Below are positions 51,111 through 60,400 of a stretch of 64,000 bases of DNA, piece by piece (position 1 is the stretch's first letter; every line of letters begins with the position of its first letter). The position numbers and the translations under genes are program-made. Below the pieces are notes generated by a model, which searched no databases, had not been told where the DNA came from, and saw only the letters and a list, made by a program, of their open reading frames with translations. Where the stretch lies: positions 310,001 through 374,000 of the forward strand of contig NZ_JAFCJE010000006.1 of the NCBI RefSeq assembly GCF_018131185.1. Direction: 5' to 3'. This stretch comes from Bradyrhizobium diazoefficiens. Lineage in GTDB: Bacteria > Pseudomonadota > Alphaproteobacteria > Rhizobiales > Xanthobacteraceae.

Positions 51111-52871
51111 CTACCTCGCCGCGGCGTTCTGGAAGTCTTCCCTCCAGTCAACGGCCGAGCCGCTGCCGTCCGAGAACTGACCGATGGTCAGGCGGGTGAA
51201 TGGGATCTCGTTCGCGAACTGGAACGCGCATGTGCCGTGGCGAAATTCGTTCAGCTCGGTGGATATGGCGTAGCTGCGGAAGGCGAATGTTTTCAGGATG
51301 CCATCGGAGGAATCAGGCTGGCCTGGGGTGGAGTTCGCATGCAGGCGCAAAAAGAACGGATGGGACAGGTCTAAGCCATCGCATTGAAACTGACCCTCGA
51401 TCGTCCTTTCGCCGAAGCGCAGCGTGATCTTTTGACCCACGTGAGTGTTGGACCGCTTGAGGATGCCGGACGCGATCACGCCGGCGCGGACGGCCCCGGA
51501 CCAGTAAATGGTCCAACCGATGCTGAGGACCAGCACCGCGACGATCGCCCTGAGAGGTGCCGCCCGCCTGTTCAGGAATGCCTCAGAGAACATCCCGACT
51601 GCGACGGCGGGCAGGATGATCAGCACCGGCACGAACCAGAGGACGTAGTTGAGAAAGGTATGAATGGAGGAGTGGCCGCGCGCGACCACGTGCCAGGTGA
51701 AGGAAGCAACGACCGAGACCACCACGAGCAGAAATGCCGGTAGCGTTCGGCGCACACTGCGGTCACGGGCATCGATATAGAGTATCGCCATTACGAGGGG
51801 CGCGCTGAAAACGATGAGCGCCTCAACCGCGGTGTAGGTCCGCAAGCCCGGAATATTCAGGGCCGATGACTCGTACAGATATGTGATGAGGATCTGCTTG
51901 AGCGGTACGGCGAGCGACGCCGCCAACTCGGGCGGAAGCTGACCTCCGCCGACCGACCGGTAGTTGACCCGCCCGACGAAGTCGCCGAACGCTCCGCTCA
52001 ACGATCCCGTATGGATTGTCAGGAGCAGCAGCTGTATTGCCGCGGCAAGAAAGATCGCAGCGACTGCGGTCATGCCGAACGCCAAGATTCGGGCGAGGGT
52101 CCCCCGGTCCCATCCCATCCGAGAGACGCCGTAGAGGAAGGCGGCGCCGCTCGCTCCTATCACGGCCGGCAGGTACTCGAACCCGCACATGGCTTTTGCC
52201 ACGATGGCAGCGCCGTGGAGGAGGTAGAAGGTCTGTGGGGAAGTCAGAAGCAGGTCAGGCCGATAGACGGTCCAATACCATGTCAGGACAACGGGAATGA
52301 ACCATGTGACGGGGACCCAATAGAGATTGTCCGCGAATACCGTGAGCCACGGCGAAAACAGAATCATGAGTCCGGCCGTCAGGCCAGCACCTGCGCCGAA
52401 CTCCATCGCGATTAGATAGATCCAGACGCAAAGCGTGCCGGCGAGTGCCATGGCCGCAAGGACACGCAGCAGTGTGAGCCGAAGAGGGGCGGTGATGCCC
52501 GCCTTGTACATCGCAAGGTCGATGGCCGATAGGATCCAGCCCTGCAGCCCGACCTGTCCCTTGTAAGTCTGTGTCATCTGGATCGGCCGCCGACCGGTCC
52601 TGAATTCCTTGTAAGTGTCCGTGTATCCGTGGTGGATCAGGAAGCCCGTGTTGCTCGTCAGTCCACTGCTTTCGGACTGAAGCAGGCGGCCGACGACGAG
52701 GGACTCGGGATCGGCTCCATGCGATCTGTAAAAGACGTCAGGCACGATTCCGAAGCCGTTCGTGCAGAAGCTGTAAGACAGCACGACGAAAAGGACGAGC
52801 GCGATTAGGCACGCGCTGCTGGCCGCCGTGAACCGTTCAGAACCGGAAGCCTGAATGTCTGATGACGGCAT
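51111..52871 (-). CDS. Polytopic GT-C-like membrane protein with C-terminal soluble domain
   Basis: The 586-residue protein has about 11 transmembrane segments between residues 18 and 480 and a soluble, beta-rich C-terminal domain (about 490-586). The N-terminal loop (about 45-110) holds Asp/Glu residues that in GT-C enzymes contact the lipid-phosphate sugar; a D-P-E-S motif lies near 54. I do not recognise a named family. It follows the GT2 gene on the same strand with 9 bp between, a pairing typical of a polyprenyl-phosphate glycosyltransferase and its GT-C partner. Confidence 0.6.
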   Translation of the reverse strand: MPSSDIQASGSERFTAASSACLIALVLFVVLSYSFCTNGFGIVPDVFYRSHGADPESLVVGRLLQSESSGLTSNTGFLIHHGYTDTYKEFRTGRRPIQMTQTYKGQVGLQGWILSAIDLAMYKAGITAPLRLTLLRVLAAMALAGTLCVWIYLIAMEFGAGAGLTAGLMILFSPWLTVFADNLYWVPVTWFIPVVLTWYWTVYRPDLLLTSPQTFYLLHGAAIVAKAMCGFEYLPAVIGASGAAFLYGVSRMGWDRGTLARILAFGMTAVAAIFLAAAIQLLLLTIHTGSLSGAFGDFVGRVNYRSVGGGQLPPELAASLAVPLKQILITYLYESSALNIPGLRTYTAVEALIVFSAPLVMAILYIDARDRSVRRTLPAFLLVVVSVVASFTWHVVARGHSSIHTFLNYVLWFVPVLIILPAVAVGMFSEAFLNRRAAPLRAIVAVLVLSIGWTIYWSGAVRAGVIASGILKRSNTHVGQKITLRFGERTIEGQFQCDGLDLSHPFFLRLHANSTPGQPDSSDGILKTFAFRSYAISTELNEFRHGTCAFQFANEIPFTRLTIGQFSDGSGSAVDWREDFQNAAAR

Positions 52872-52880
52872 ATGGTCGGC

Positions 52881-53672
52881 TCAACCGGGATTGAGCCGGC
52901 CCAGCGCTGCCGCGAAGAGTTGACCCAACATCTGTATCCGCCCGCCGAATCCGGAGATTTTCGTCGGCGTCTTTTCGCCCTTTGGATATCGCCGTTCGAC
53001 CGGGATCTCGACCACGCGATAGCCGAGCTGACCGGCGCGAACCGTCAGGTAGAACAACAGCTCGTATTGAGAGAATACATGGCGAAACGGCGCGACACGG
53101 GGATCGAGCAGGTAGCGGGCTGAATAAGCCCGAAATCCGTTCGTCGTATCCGTGTACCAACGTCGTCCAAACAGGCTGAGGACTGGGGCGTGGATCAGCC
53201 GCCCCGCGATCTTTCGGTCCATCGGCGTGTTCACCGCCCGTCCGCCGGGTACATAGCGCGACCCTTGCACGTAGTCAAAGCCGTCCTTGAGCTTCTCGAC
53301 GAAGCTCTCGATCGCTTCCAGTCCGTCCTTGCCGTTGCCGTCGACGGTGACGACGCCCTTGTAGCCTTCCCCAAGGGCCCAGGCGTAGGCCATGCGGAGC
53401 TGAGCCCCCAGCTTGCCGGGCCCGCGCTTGACCAGGAGCGCGCGACACCCAACGGTCTTCAGGAATTCCGGATCAAGCGAGCCGTCCGTGGAGCCGCCGT
53501 CCGCCATGATGATGTCGACCGGCGACTTGAGCGCGAACAGGGTACGGAGCTGCTTGCGGATTCGTTCGCCCTCGTTGATGACGGGGATGACGAGCGCATA
53601 GTCGCAATGCCGCGGATGCAGGACGGTGACGTCGCTGTCGGGGACCTCGATCTCTTGTGTGATGCCGGTCAT
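52881..53672 (-). CDS. Glycosyltransferase family 2 (DPM1-like)
   Basis: The start overlaps the stop of the upstream isomerase gene as ATGA, indicating translational coupling. The 263-residue cytoplasmic GT-A protein has A-L-V-I-P-V-I-N-E-G-E-R-I, I-I-M-A-D-G-G-S-T-D-G-S, the lid loop K-R-G-P-G-K-L-G-A-Q-L-R, and G-V-V-T-V-D-G-N-G-K-D in the D-x-D region. The C-terminal E-I-P-V-E-R-R-Y-P-K-G-E-K-T-P-T-K motif fits polyprenyl-phosphate mannosyl/glucosyl-type transferases. It probably charges a lipid carrier with a sugar for the downstream GT-C-like protein. Confidence 0.85.
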   Translation of the reverse strand: MTGITQEIEVPDSDVTVLHPRHCDYALVIPVINEGERIRKQLRTLFALKSPVDIIMADGGSTDGSLDPEFLKTVGCRALLVKRGPGKLGAQLRMAYAWALGEGYKGVVTVDGNGKDGLEAIESFVEKLKDGFDYVQGSRYVPGGRAVNTPMDRKIAGRLIHAPVLSLFGRRWYTDTTNGFRAYSARYLLDPRVAPFRHVFSQYELLFYLTVRAGQLGYRVVEIPVERRYPKGEKTPTKISGFGGRIQMLGQLFAAALGRLNPG

Positions 53673-54508
53673 GAGCAATATGTCTCTCGTGCAAAGGCAG
53701 CGGCTCGTCTCAGCCCGTCCTGCCAATCATCGACTTGTTTCATCTCGATCGAAAGCGCGCCGGCGTAACCGCCACGGCGCAACGCTTGGGAGAATGGCCC
53801 ATGGTCGCGTCCGGAAGAGCCGACCGGAGCAAGATCTGGCTCGCTGATATGCGCGTGGACAGCGTATGGGACGGCGTCGACCAGCACCTCGGGATTCTCG
53901 TTCTCGAGAAAGGCGGTGCCTGTATCGATCTGGACAGCGACCCCGGGGGCAGCGACATCGCGGACGAGGTCAATCGCTTCCGATGTCTTGGTGATGAAGC
54001 GGCAGGCATAGTGGCGGGAGTTCGCCTCGAAACTGAGGACGGTCCCCTCGGATGCGAAGATGGGACCGAGCTGTCTCAGAAACGCGACGGCGATCGCATG
54101 CGCCTGATCCGGCCCGATCGTGCCCGGGTCGCGAAGCTGGGGTGCGCCGAAAACGCAGGCGGTCGCGCCAAGGGCGCCTGCCATCTCCGCAACGACTCTG
54201 AGGTGCTCCAACAGAAGCTGGCGCTGCTCGGCGGATGCGAAAAGGTGGGCCGCTCCAGCCTTGAACGCGATGCCTTGCAGCGCCCGGCATTTCATACCTC
54301 TGGCATCGAGGTGCGCGCGCAACTGGTTGAGGTCGCGCCTTGCGACCTCCCACCGACCGAAGACGTTATAGGGGGCCAACTCGACCGAACGCACGTTCAA
54401 CTCGTCGAGAACGTCCAGACCAGCGTCGAGTTGCCCGGCCGGGAAGGCGATGTTCGAGATCGCAAGCTCGCGATCGCGAGAGCTGGTTCCGTTGTTCTTC
54501 GCGATCAT
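53669..54508 (-). CDS. TIM-barrel sugar isomerase/epimerase (xylose isomerase-like)
   Basis: I place the start at 54508 (M-I-A-K-N-N-G-T); the open frame extends 135 codons further upstream, where it covers the divergent methyltransferase gene. The 279-residue TIM barrel has plausible metal ligands: Glu in L-S-F-E-A-N-S-R-H (about 156), Asp in V-A-V-Q-I-D-T-G-T-A (about 189), His in V-H-A-H-I-S-E (about 214) and Glu in L-S-I-E-M-K-Q (about 252). The family interconverts keto and aldo sugars or acts on inositol derivatives. Its stop overlaps the start of the GT2 gene. Its start lies only 27 bp from the divergent FkbM gene. Confidence 0.75.
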   Translation of the reverse strand: MIAKNNGTSSRDRELAISNIAFPAGQLDAGLDVLDELNVRSVELAPYNVFGRWEVARRDLNQLRAHLDARGMKCRALQGIAFKAGAAHLFASAEQRQLLLEHLRVVAEMAGALGATACVFGAPQLRDPGTIGPDQAHAIAVAFLRQLGPIFASEGTVLSFEANSRHYACRFITKTSEAIDLVRDVAAPGVAVQIDTGTAFLENENPEVLVDAVPYAVHAHISEPDLAPVGSSGRDHGPFSQALRRGGYAGALSIEMKQVDDWQDGLRRAAAFARETYCS

Positions 54509-54535
54509 CTCCAGCCAGATTTGCCGAGCGGTGAC

Positions 54536-55459
54536 ATGAATGAGCAATTGTACTACGACAATGCAACCTATTATACCATAGGCCGTGAGGCCTGCAGGAT
54601 TCTTGCCACGCCGCCAAGGGGCCGGGTTGAGTTCTGTCGCAGTCATTATCCGGAGAATGCTTTGGCTCTTGGCCATTTCATCGCGAGCCGCATCAAGCGC
54701 TACCCGATTCTGTGGTGGTTGGCCTGGGAGGGTGCGACACGGTTCCCGTGGGTGTTGCCGCACGAACAAAGCTATCTCGGCTTTCCGCATTTTGCGAAGC
54801 CAGACGGCGGCCTGATATTGGATATCGGCGCGAACAACGGCATTTCGGCGCTCGGCTTGCACAAACTGCTCCCGAATTACAAAATAGTCTCGATCGAAGC
54901 GAGCCCCGCGCATGAGCCAAGCCTGCAGAGAGTTGCCCGGCGGCTAAATCGGCCCGGACGCGAAATCTTCGAATACCGGATCATGGGGGCCGGCGCAGAG
55001 GCCGCCGAGCTGACCTTCTACACGCCGATCATTGACGGAATCAGGCAGCACACACTTACGACGGTTGATCTCGATTATATGAAGATCGCCGTCGAACGGG
55101 ACTACGGGCGCGATCGCTCCGTCGAGCATACCGAAGAACGGAGCCGGGTTGCTCCCTTGGACGAGCTGGCACTGTCACCGGATCTCATCAAGATCGACAT
55201 CGAAGGTTTTGAATTGCCCGCGTTGATCGGGCTCGAGCAGACGATTTCAAGAAACCGTCCGGTGATACTCATGGAGTGGACCCCGCCGCGATCGGATATC
55301 GTCCAGCAGTTTCTGAGCGAGAGGCAGTATCACTTCCTCGCTTTTGATCCCGATGGCGACAAGTTCACGATGTTCGAGGGCGCCAAATCGGGGTGGGAGG
55401 CCGCCGGCTATCAGGTGAACGTGTTCTGCGTTCCAAACGAGCGTCGAATGAAGATCTGA
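54536..55459 (+). CDS. FkbM family methyltransferase
   Basis: The ATG at 54536 gives 307 residues. The FkbM SAM-binding loop reads L-I-L-D-I-G-A-N-N-G-I-S-A-L-G (about 96-110), followed by K-I-V-S-I-E-A-S-P-A-H-E and the L-I-K-I-D-I-E-G-F-E-L-P segment (about 222-233). Members O-methylate sugars or small glycolipids, among others. The first 20 codons are more AT-rich than the surroundings. It is divergent from the isomerase gene, and 27 bp between the two starts is too short for two separate promoters, so one start or promoter may lie inside the neighbouring gene. Confidence 0.85.
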   Translation: MNEQLYYDNATYYTIGREACRILATPPRGRVEFCRSHYPENALALGHFIASRIKRYPILWWLAWEGATRFPWVLPHEQSYLGFPHFAKPDGGLILDIGANNGISALGLHKLLPNYKIVSIEASPAHEPSLQRVARRLNRPGREIFEYRIMGAGAEAAELTFYTPIIDGIRQHTLTTVDLDYMKIAVERDYGRDRSVEHTEERSRVAPLDELALSPDLIKIDIEGFELPALIGLEQTISRNRPVILMEWTPPRSDIVQQFLSERQYHFLAFDPDGDKFTMFEGAKSGWEAAGYQVNVFCVPNERRMKI

Positions 55460-55525
55460 TAGCGATCTCGAGAACAGATGCGCGATGTTGCGAGCGCAGA
55501 TGACGCGCCTGCCAAGAGGATCCCG

Positions 55526-56386
55526 ATGCAACAGCCCAGCGGACATGAGCAAAACGCCGACCAGATCGCCTATTGGAACGGCCCGGGCGGGCAGCGCTGG
55601 GCGGATCGCCACGCGGTCCAGGAGAAGTTGCTCGGGCCTATCGCCGATGTGCTGATCGACCGCGCCAAGCCCGGGCCGGGCGAGCGCGTGATCGACGTCG
55701 GCTGCGGCTCCGGTGCGACGACGTTCGCGTTCGCGAAGGCAGTGGCGCCCGACGGGTTCGCGCTCGGCCTCGACGTCTCTGAGCCGATGCTGTCCCAGGC
55801 GCGTTCGCTGGCGCCGAAAGGCTTGCCGCTCGATTTCGTGCTGGCGGATGCGACGGTTCATCCGTTCGAGCCGGCGAGCTATGATCTGCTCGCCTCGCGT
55901 TTCGGCGTGATGTTCTTCGCCGATCCCGTTGCGTCCTTCACCAATCTCCGCCGCGCGCTGAAGCCGACCGGTAGGCTCGCCTTCGTCTGCTGGCGCGAGC
56001 CGAAGGAAAATCCCTGGATGATGGCGCCGCTGATGGCGGTCTACAAACACGTGCCCAAAATGCCGCCGGTCGGGCCGGAGGAGCCGGGCCCGTTCGCATT
56101 CGCCTCGGAAGAGCGTGTGATGCGAATTCTCAAAGGCGCAGGCTTCACAGGCGTGGCGATGGAGCCGCATGATCTCGCGATGGACGTTGCCATCGGCGGC
56201 GGCCTCGATGCAGCCGTGGACGGCGCTCTCCAGATCGGCCCCGCCAGCCGCGCACTCCAGGGCCATCCGCCGGAGACATATGAAGCTGCCAAGGCTTCGA
56301 TCCGCGAGGCGCTCGCACCGTTCCTGAAGGGGCAGAGCGTGGCGCTCCAGGGCGCGATTTGGATCGTGACGGCAAAGGCTGGGTAG
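55526..56386 (+). CDS. Class I SAM-dependent methyltransferase
   Basis: The ATG at 55526 has AGAGGA 5 bp upstream and gives 286 residues; a longer frame begins 16 codons earlier. The motif I loop V-I-D-V-G-C-G-S-G-A-T-T (about 53-64), L-G-L-D-V-S-E-P-M-L-S, D-F-V-L-A-D-A-T-V and the R-F-G-V-M-F-F post-motif are typical of the UbiE/Methyltransf_11 type. The substrate is unknown. It stands between the glycan cluster and the metal-efflux genes and has its own ribosome site. Confidence 0.88.
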   Translation: MQQPSGHEQNADQIAYWNGPGGQRWADRHAVQEKLLGPIADVLIDRAKPGPGERVIDVGCGSGATTFAFAKAVAPDGFALGLDVSEPMLSQARSLAPKGLPLDFVLADATVHPFEPASYDLLASRFGVMFFADPVASFTNLRRALKPTGRLAFVCWREPKENPWMMAPLMAVYKHVPKMPPVGPEEPGPFAFASEERVMRILKGAGFTGVAMEPHDLAMDVAIGGGLDAAVDGALQIGPASRALQGHPPETYEAAKASIREALAPFLKGQSVALQGAIWIVTAKAG

Positions 56387-56404
56387 GGCACCGCGCTCTC
56401 TCCG

Positions 56405-56492
56405 CGTCATTGCGAGGAGCGCGTGCGACGAAAGCAGTCCAGAGTCCCTCCGCGGCGACAGTCTGGATTGCTTCGCTGCGCTCGCGATGACG
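56405..56492. repeat. Dispersed intergenic repeat (CGTCATTGCGAGGAGC family)
   Basis: It starts CGTCATTGCGAGGAGCGCG, contains AGCAGTCCAGA and GTCTGGATTGCTTCGCTG, and ends CTCGCGATGACG, which gives an imperfect inverted structure. I recognise it as a very common intergenic element in Bradyrhizobium. Confidence 0.75.
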
Positions 56493-56514
56493 ACGTGGAC
56501 GGGGCTGTGCCGCC

Positions 56515-57495
56515 TCAAACCACATCATCGGGCGCCAGCGCGCAGCCGTTGTCGGGATGCGTTTCCACCTGAAGCGTGGTGTGGCCGATGCGGTAGGCGG
56601 TCTTCAGCATCTGCGCCGTCTCCATCAGGAACGCATCGCCGGTGCCGGCGGGCATGACGAGGTGGCAGGTCAGCGCCGTCTCGGTGGTCGAGATCGGCCA
56701 GACGTGGAGATCGTGGATCGCCGAGACACCGGGCCGCGCGAGCAGGAACGCCCTGATCGCGGCGAGGTCGGTGCCCTTGGGCGCTGCTGCCATCGACATG
56801 TCGATGGAGCCGCGCAAGAGGCTGGTCGTGCTCCAGAGGATGGTGGCGCAGATGACGAGGCTGGTGACGGGGTCGAGCCAGAGCCAGCCGGTCCAGATGA
56901 TCAGCGCGGCGGAGACCACGACGCCGAGCGAGACCGCGGCGTCGGCGGCCATGTGCAGGTACGCGCCTTCGATGTTGATGTCGTCCTTGCGCCCGCTCGC
57001 GAACAGCAGGGCCGTGAAACCATTGATCAGGATGCCGATGCCGGCGACCACCATCACGGTCACGCCTGCGACCGGCTCCGGCTCGCGCAGGCGCAAAATC
57101 GCCTCCCAGCCGATCGCGCCGGTTGCGACCAGCAGGAACACCGCATTGGCCAGCGCCGCCAGGATGGTGGAGGCGCGAAAGCCGTAGGTGAAGCGGCCGC
57201 TCGGCGCCCGCCGCGCCGCGATCGAGGCGCCCCAGGCCACGACTAGGCCGAGCACGTCGGACAGGTTGTGGCCGGCGTCCGCGAGGAGGGCGGTGGAGTT
57301 GCCGATATAGCCGTAGACCGCTTCGGCCACGACCAGCGCGATGTTGAGCGAAATGCCGATCGCGAAGGCCTTGCCGAAATTCGCGGGCGCGTGGACATGC
57401 GAGTGATCATGGCCATGACTGTGGTCGTGACCATGACCATGCGTATGGTCGCCATGATCATGGTGGTGATGACCGTGGTGGTCGTGGCCGGCCAA
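56515..57495 (-). CDS. Cation diffusion facilitator (CzcD/ZitB-like)
   Basis: The 326-residue protein begins with a very His-rich stretch (about 17 His in residues 4-35, in H-D-H and H-G-H patterns) that would bind zinc or cobalt. Six transmembrane helices follow. The metal sites are seen as H-N-L-S-D (H75-x3-D79) in helix 2 and H-M-A-A-D (about 183-187) in helix 5. A C-terminal cytoplasmic domain completes it. It exports Zn2+/Co2+/Cd2+ to the periplasm by proton exchange. It starts 2 bp after the stop of the czcA gene on the same strand, so it is co-transcribed with the RND pump. Confidence 0.93.
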   Translation of the reverse strand: MAGHDHHGHHHHDHGDHTHGHGHDHSHGHDHSHVHAPANFGKAFAIGISLNIALVVAEAVYGYIGNSTALLADAGHNLSDVLGLVVAWGASIAARRAPSGRFTYGFRASTILAALANAVFLLVATGAIGWEAILRLREPEPVAGVTVMVVAGIGILINGFTALLFASGRKDDINIEGAYLHMAADAAVSLGVVVSAALIIWTGWLWLDPVTSLVICATILWSTTSLLRGSIDMSMAAAPKGTDLAAIRAFLLARPGVSAIHDLHVWPISTTETALTCHLVMPAGTGDAFLMETAQMLKTAYRIGHTTLQVETHPDNGCALAPDDVV

Positions 57496-57497
57496 TC

Positions 57498-60400
57498 CTA
57501 ACGCTCCCGGGAAGTCGCCAAATCAGACGCCATTGTAGGCGTTTCACTTGCCCCGTCACGGCGGAACAGCATGTAGAGCGCCGGCAGCACCAGCAATGTC
57601 AGCACCGTCGAGGAGAGGATGCCGCCGATCACCACGGTCGCAAGCGGCCGCTGCACCTCGGCGCCGGCGCCGGTGGCGAGCGCCATCGGCACGAAGCCCA
57701 GTGAGGCGACGAGGGCCGTCATCAAGACCGGCCGCAGCCGCGTCAGCGCTCCCTCGCGCACGGCATCCACGACGGAATGCCCCTCGCTGCGCAGGCGCTC
57801 GATGAAGGCGATGATGACGAGGCCATTGAGCACGGCGACGCCCGACAGGGCGATGAAGCCGACACCGGCGCTGATGGACAGCGGGATGTCGCGCAGCAGC
57901 AGCGCCGCAACGCCGCCGGTCAGCGCCAGTGGCACGCCGGAGAACACCAGCGCCGCATCCGCCGCCGATCCCATCGCCATGAACAACAGCAGGAACACCA
58001 GCAGCAGCGCCACCGGCACCACGATCGTCAGCCGTTTGGTCGCCGAGACCAGCTGCTCGAACTGCCCGCCCCAGCCGATCCAATAGCCGGGCGGCAGCTT
58101 GACCTTCTCCGCCACCGCCGCTTCCGCCTCGGACACGAAGGAGCCGAGGTCGCGCGCGCGGACATTGGCCGTGACGACGATCCGCCGCTTGCCGTTCTCG
58201 CGGCTGATCTGGTTCGGACCGGGCGTCGCATCGACGGTCGCAACCGAGGACAGGGGCACATAGCGCATCTGGGTGAGCGGGGAGGTGGCCAGTGCCGTTC
58301 GAACGGCAGCGCCGGAGCCGGCCTCCTCACCGGGCGGCAGCGGGATCGGGATGGCCCTGATGGCCTCGAGATTGCCGCGCAAATGCTCGGGCAGGCGCAC
58401 GACGATGTCGAAGCGGCGATCGCCCTCGAACAGCTTGCCGGCCGACTTGCCGCCGACCGCGATCTCGACGATGCCCTGCACCTCGCTGATGCTGAGCCCG
58501 TAGCGGGCGAGCGCCTGGCGGTCGAGCCGGACGGTGAGGATCGGCAGGCCCGCGACCTGCTCGATCTTGACATCGCTGGCGCCGCGGATGCCGCGAATTG
58601 CGGCCTCGACCTGCTTTGCAGCCCCTTGCAGGATGTCGAGATCGTCGCCGAATATCTTGACGCCGACATCGGTGCGCACGCCGGAGATCAGTTCGTTGAC
58701 ACGGAACTGGATCGGCTGGGAGATTTCATAGGCGCTGCCGGGAATCTCGTCAGCGGCATGCTCGATGGCCTCGATCACTTCGGATTTCGATTTGTCCGGG
58801 TCGGGCCATTCGGCGCGCGGCTTCAGCATGACGTAGCCGTCGGTCTGCGCCGGTGACATCGGATCGGTCGCGATCTCCGCGGTGCCGATGCGGGTGAAGA
58901 ACTCCTTCACCTCAGGGATCCGCACGATGCGCTTTTCCAGCGCCTTCTGCAGGTCCAGCGATTGGGTGAGGCTGGTGCCGGGAATCCGGATCGAGGCCAA
59001 TGCGACGTCGCCTTCGTCCAGGCTCGGAATGAACTCGCCGCCCATGCGCGAGGCCGCGATGCCGCTTGCGACCACGATGACGACGGCCATCATGGCGACG
59101 GCGGCCCGGTTGTCGATGGCAAACCGGAGCAGGGGGAGATAGGCGCGCTTCGCCGCCCGCATGAACAGGTTTTCGTGCTCGGACACCTTGCCGGTGACGA
59201 AGATGGCAACGGCCGCCGGCACGAAAGTGACGGAGAACAGCACGGCGGCGCCGAGCGCCATCAGCACGGTCAGCGCCATCGGCGTGAACATCTTGCCTTC
59301 GACGCCGGTCAGCGTCAGCACAGGCAGGTAGACCACTGCGATGATCAGCGTTCCGAACAGGCTCGGCTTGATGACGTCGCTCGACCCGCGCAAGATCGCG
59401 CGCAGTCGTTCGGGCGTCGTCAGCAGCCCGCCTTTCTCGCGCTGGGCGGCGGCCAGCATGCGCAGGCAGTTCTCGACGATGATCACGGCGCCATCGACGA
59501 TGATGCCGAAGTCGATCGCGCCCAGGCTCATGAGGTTGGCGCTGACCTTGGTCTCGACCATGCCGGTGATGGTCAGTGCCATGGACAGGGGGATGACGCA
59601 GGCCGTGACCAGCGCGGCACGGATGTTGCCGAGGATCAGGAACAACACGGCCACGACCAGCGCCGCGCCTTCCAGCAAATTGTTCTGGACCGTGCGGATG
59701 GTGGCCTCGACCAGATCGGTGCGGTCGTAGACGGTCCGCGTCACGACGCCCTCGGGCAGCGATTTGCCGATGTCCTCCAGGCGGGCTGCGACGCGGCGCG
59801 CCACGCTGCGGCTGTTCTCGCCGATCAGCAGCATGGCGGTGCCGAGCACGGTCTCCTCGCCGTTCCACGTCGCCGCTCCCGTGCGAAGATCGCGGCCTTC
59901 TCTCACGCTCGCGACGTCCCTGATCCGGACGGGATTGCCGCCGCGCGAGCCGATGACGATGTCCTGGATCTCGCTGACATTGCCGACCTGGCCCGGCGAG
60001 CGAACCAGATATTGCTCGCCGTTGCGCTCGATATAGCCGGCCCCGACATTGGCATTGTTGGCGGCGAGGGCCGTCATGACGTCGCGAAAGCCGAGCCGGT
60101 AGGCCATCAGCTTGCCCGGGTCGGGCAGGACATGGAACTGCCGCTCGAACCCGCCGATGGTGTTGACCTCGATCACCCCCGGCACGTTGCGAAGCTGCGG
60201 CCGGATGATCCAGTCCTGCACGGTGCGCAAATCGGTCAGCGAATAGTCATGGCCGCCTTGAGTCTTGGCGCCCGCCTTCGCCTCGACGGTGTACATGAAG
60301 ATTTCGCCGAGCCCGGTGGAGACCGGCCCCATCGCGACCTCGATGCCCGCCGGAAGCTGGTCCTTCACCTGCTGGATGCGCTCGCCGACGAGCTGGCGGG

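Noticed and set aside
47938..55500. Integrative island with att sites at tRNA-Val
   Set aside because: I found no integrase gene and no repeat of the tRNA 3' end further downstream, so integration at the tRNA is not supported, only possible.
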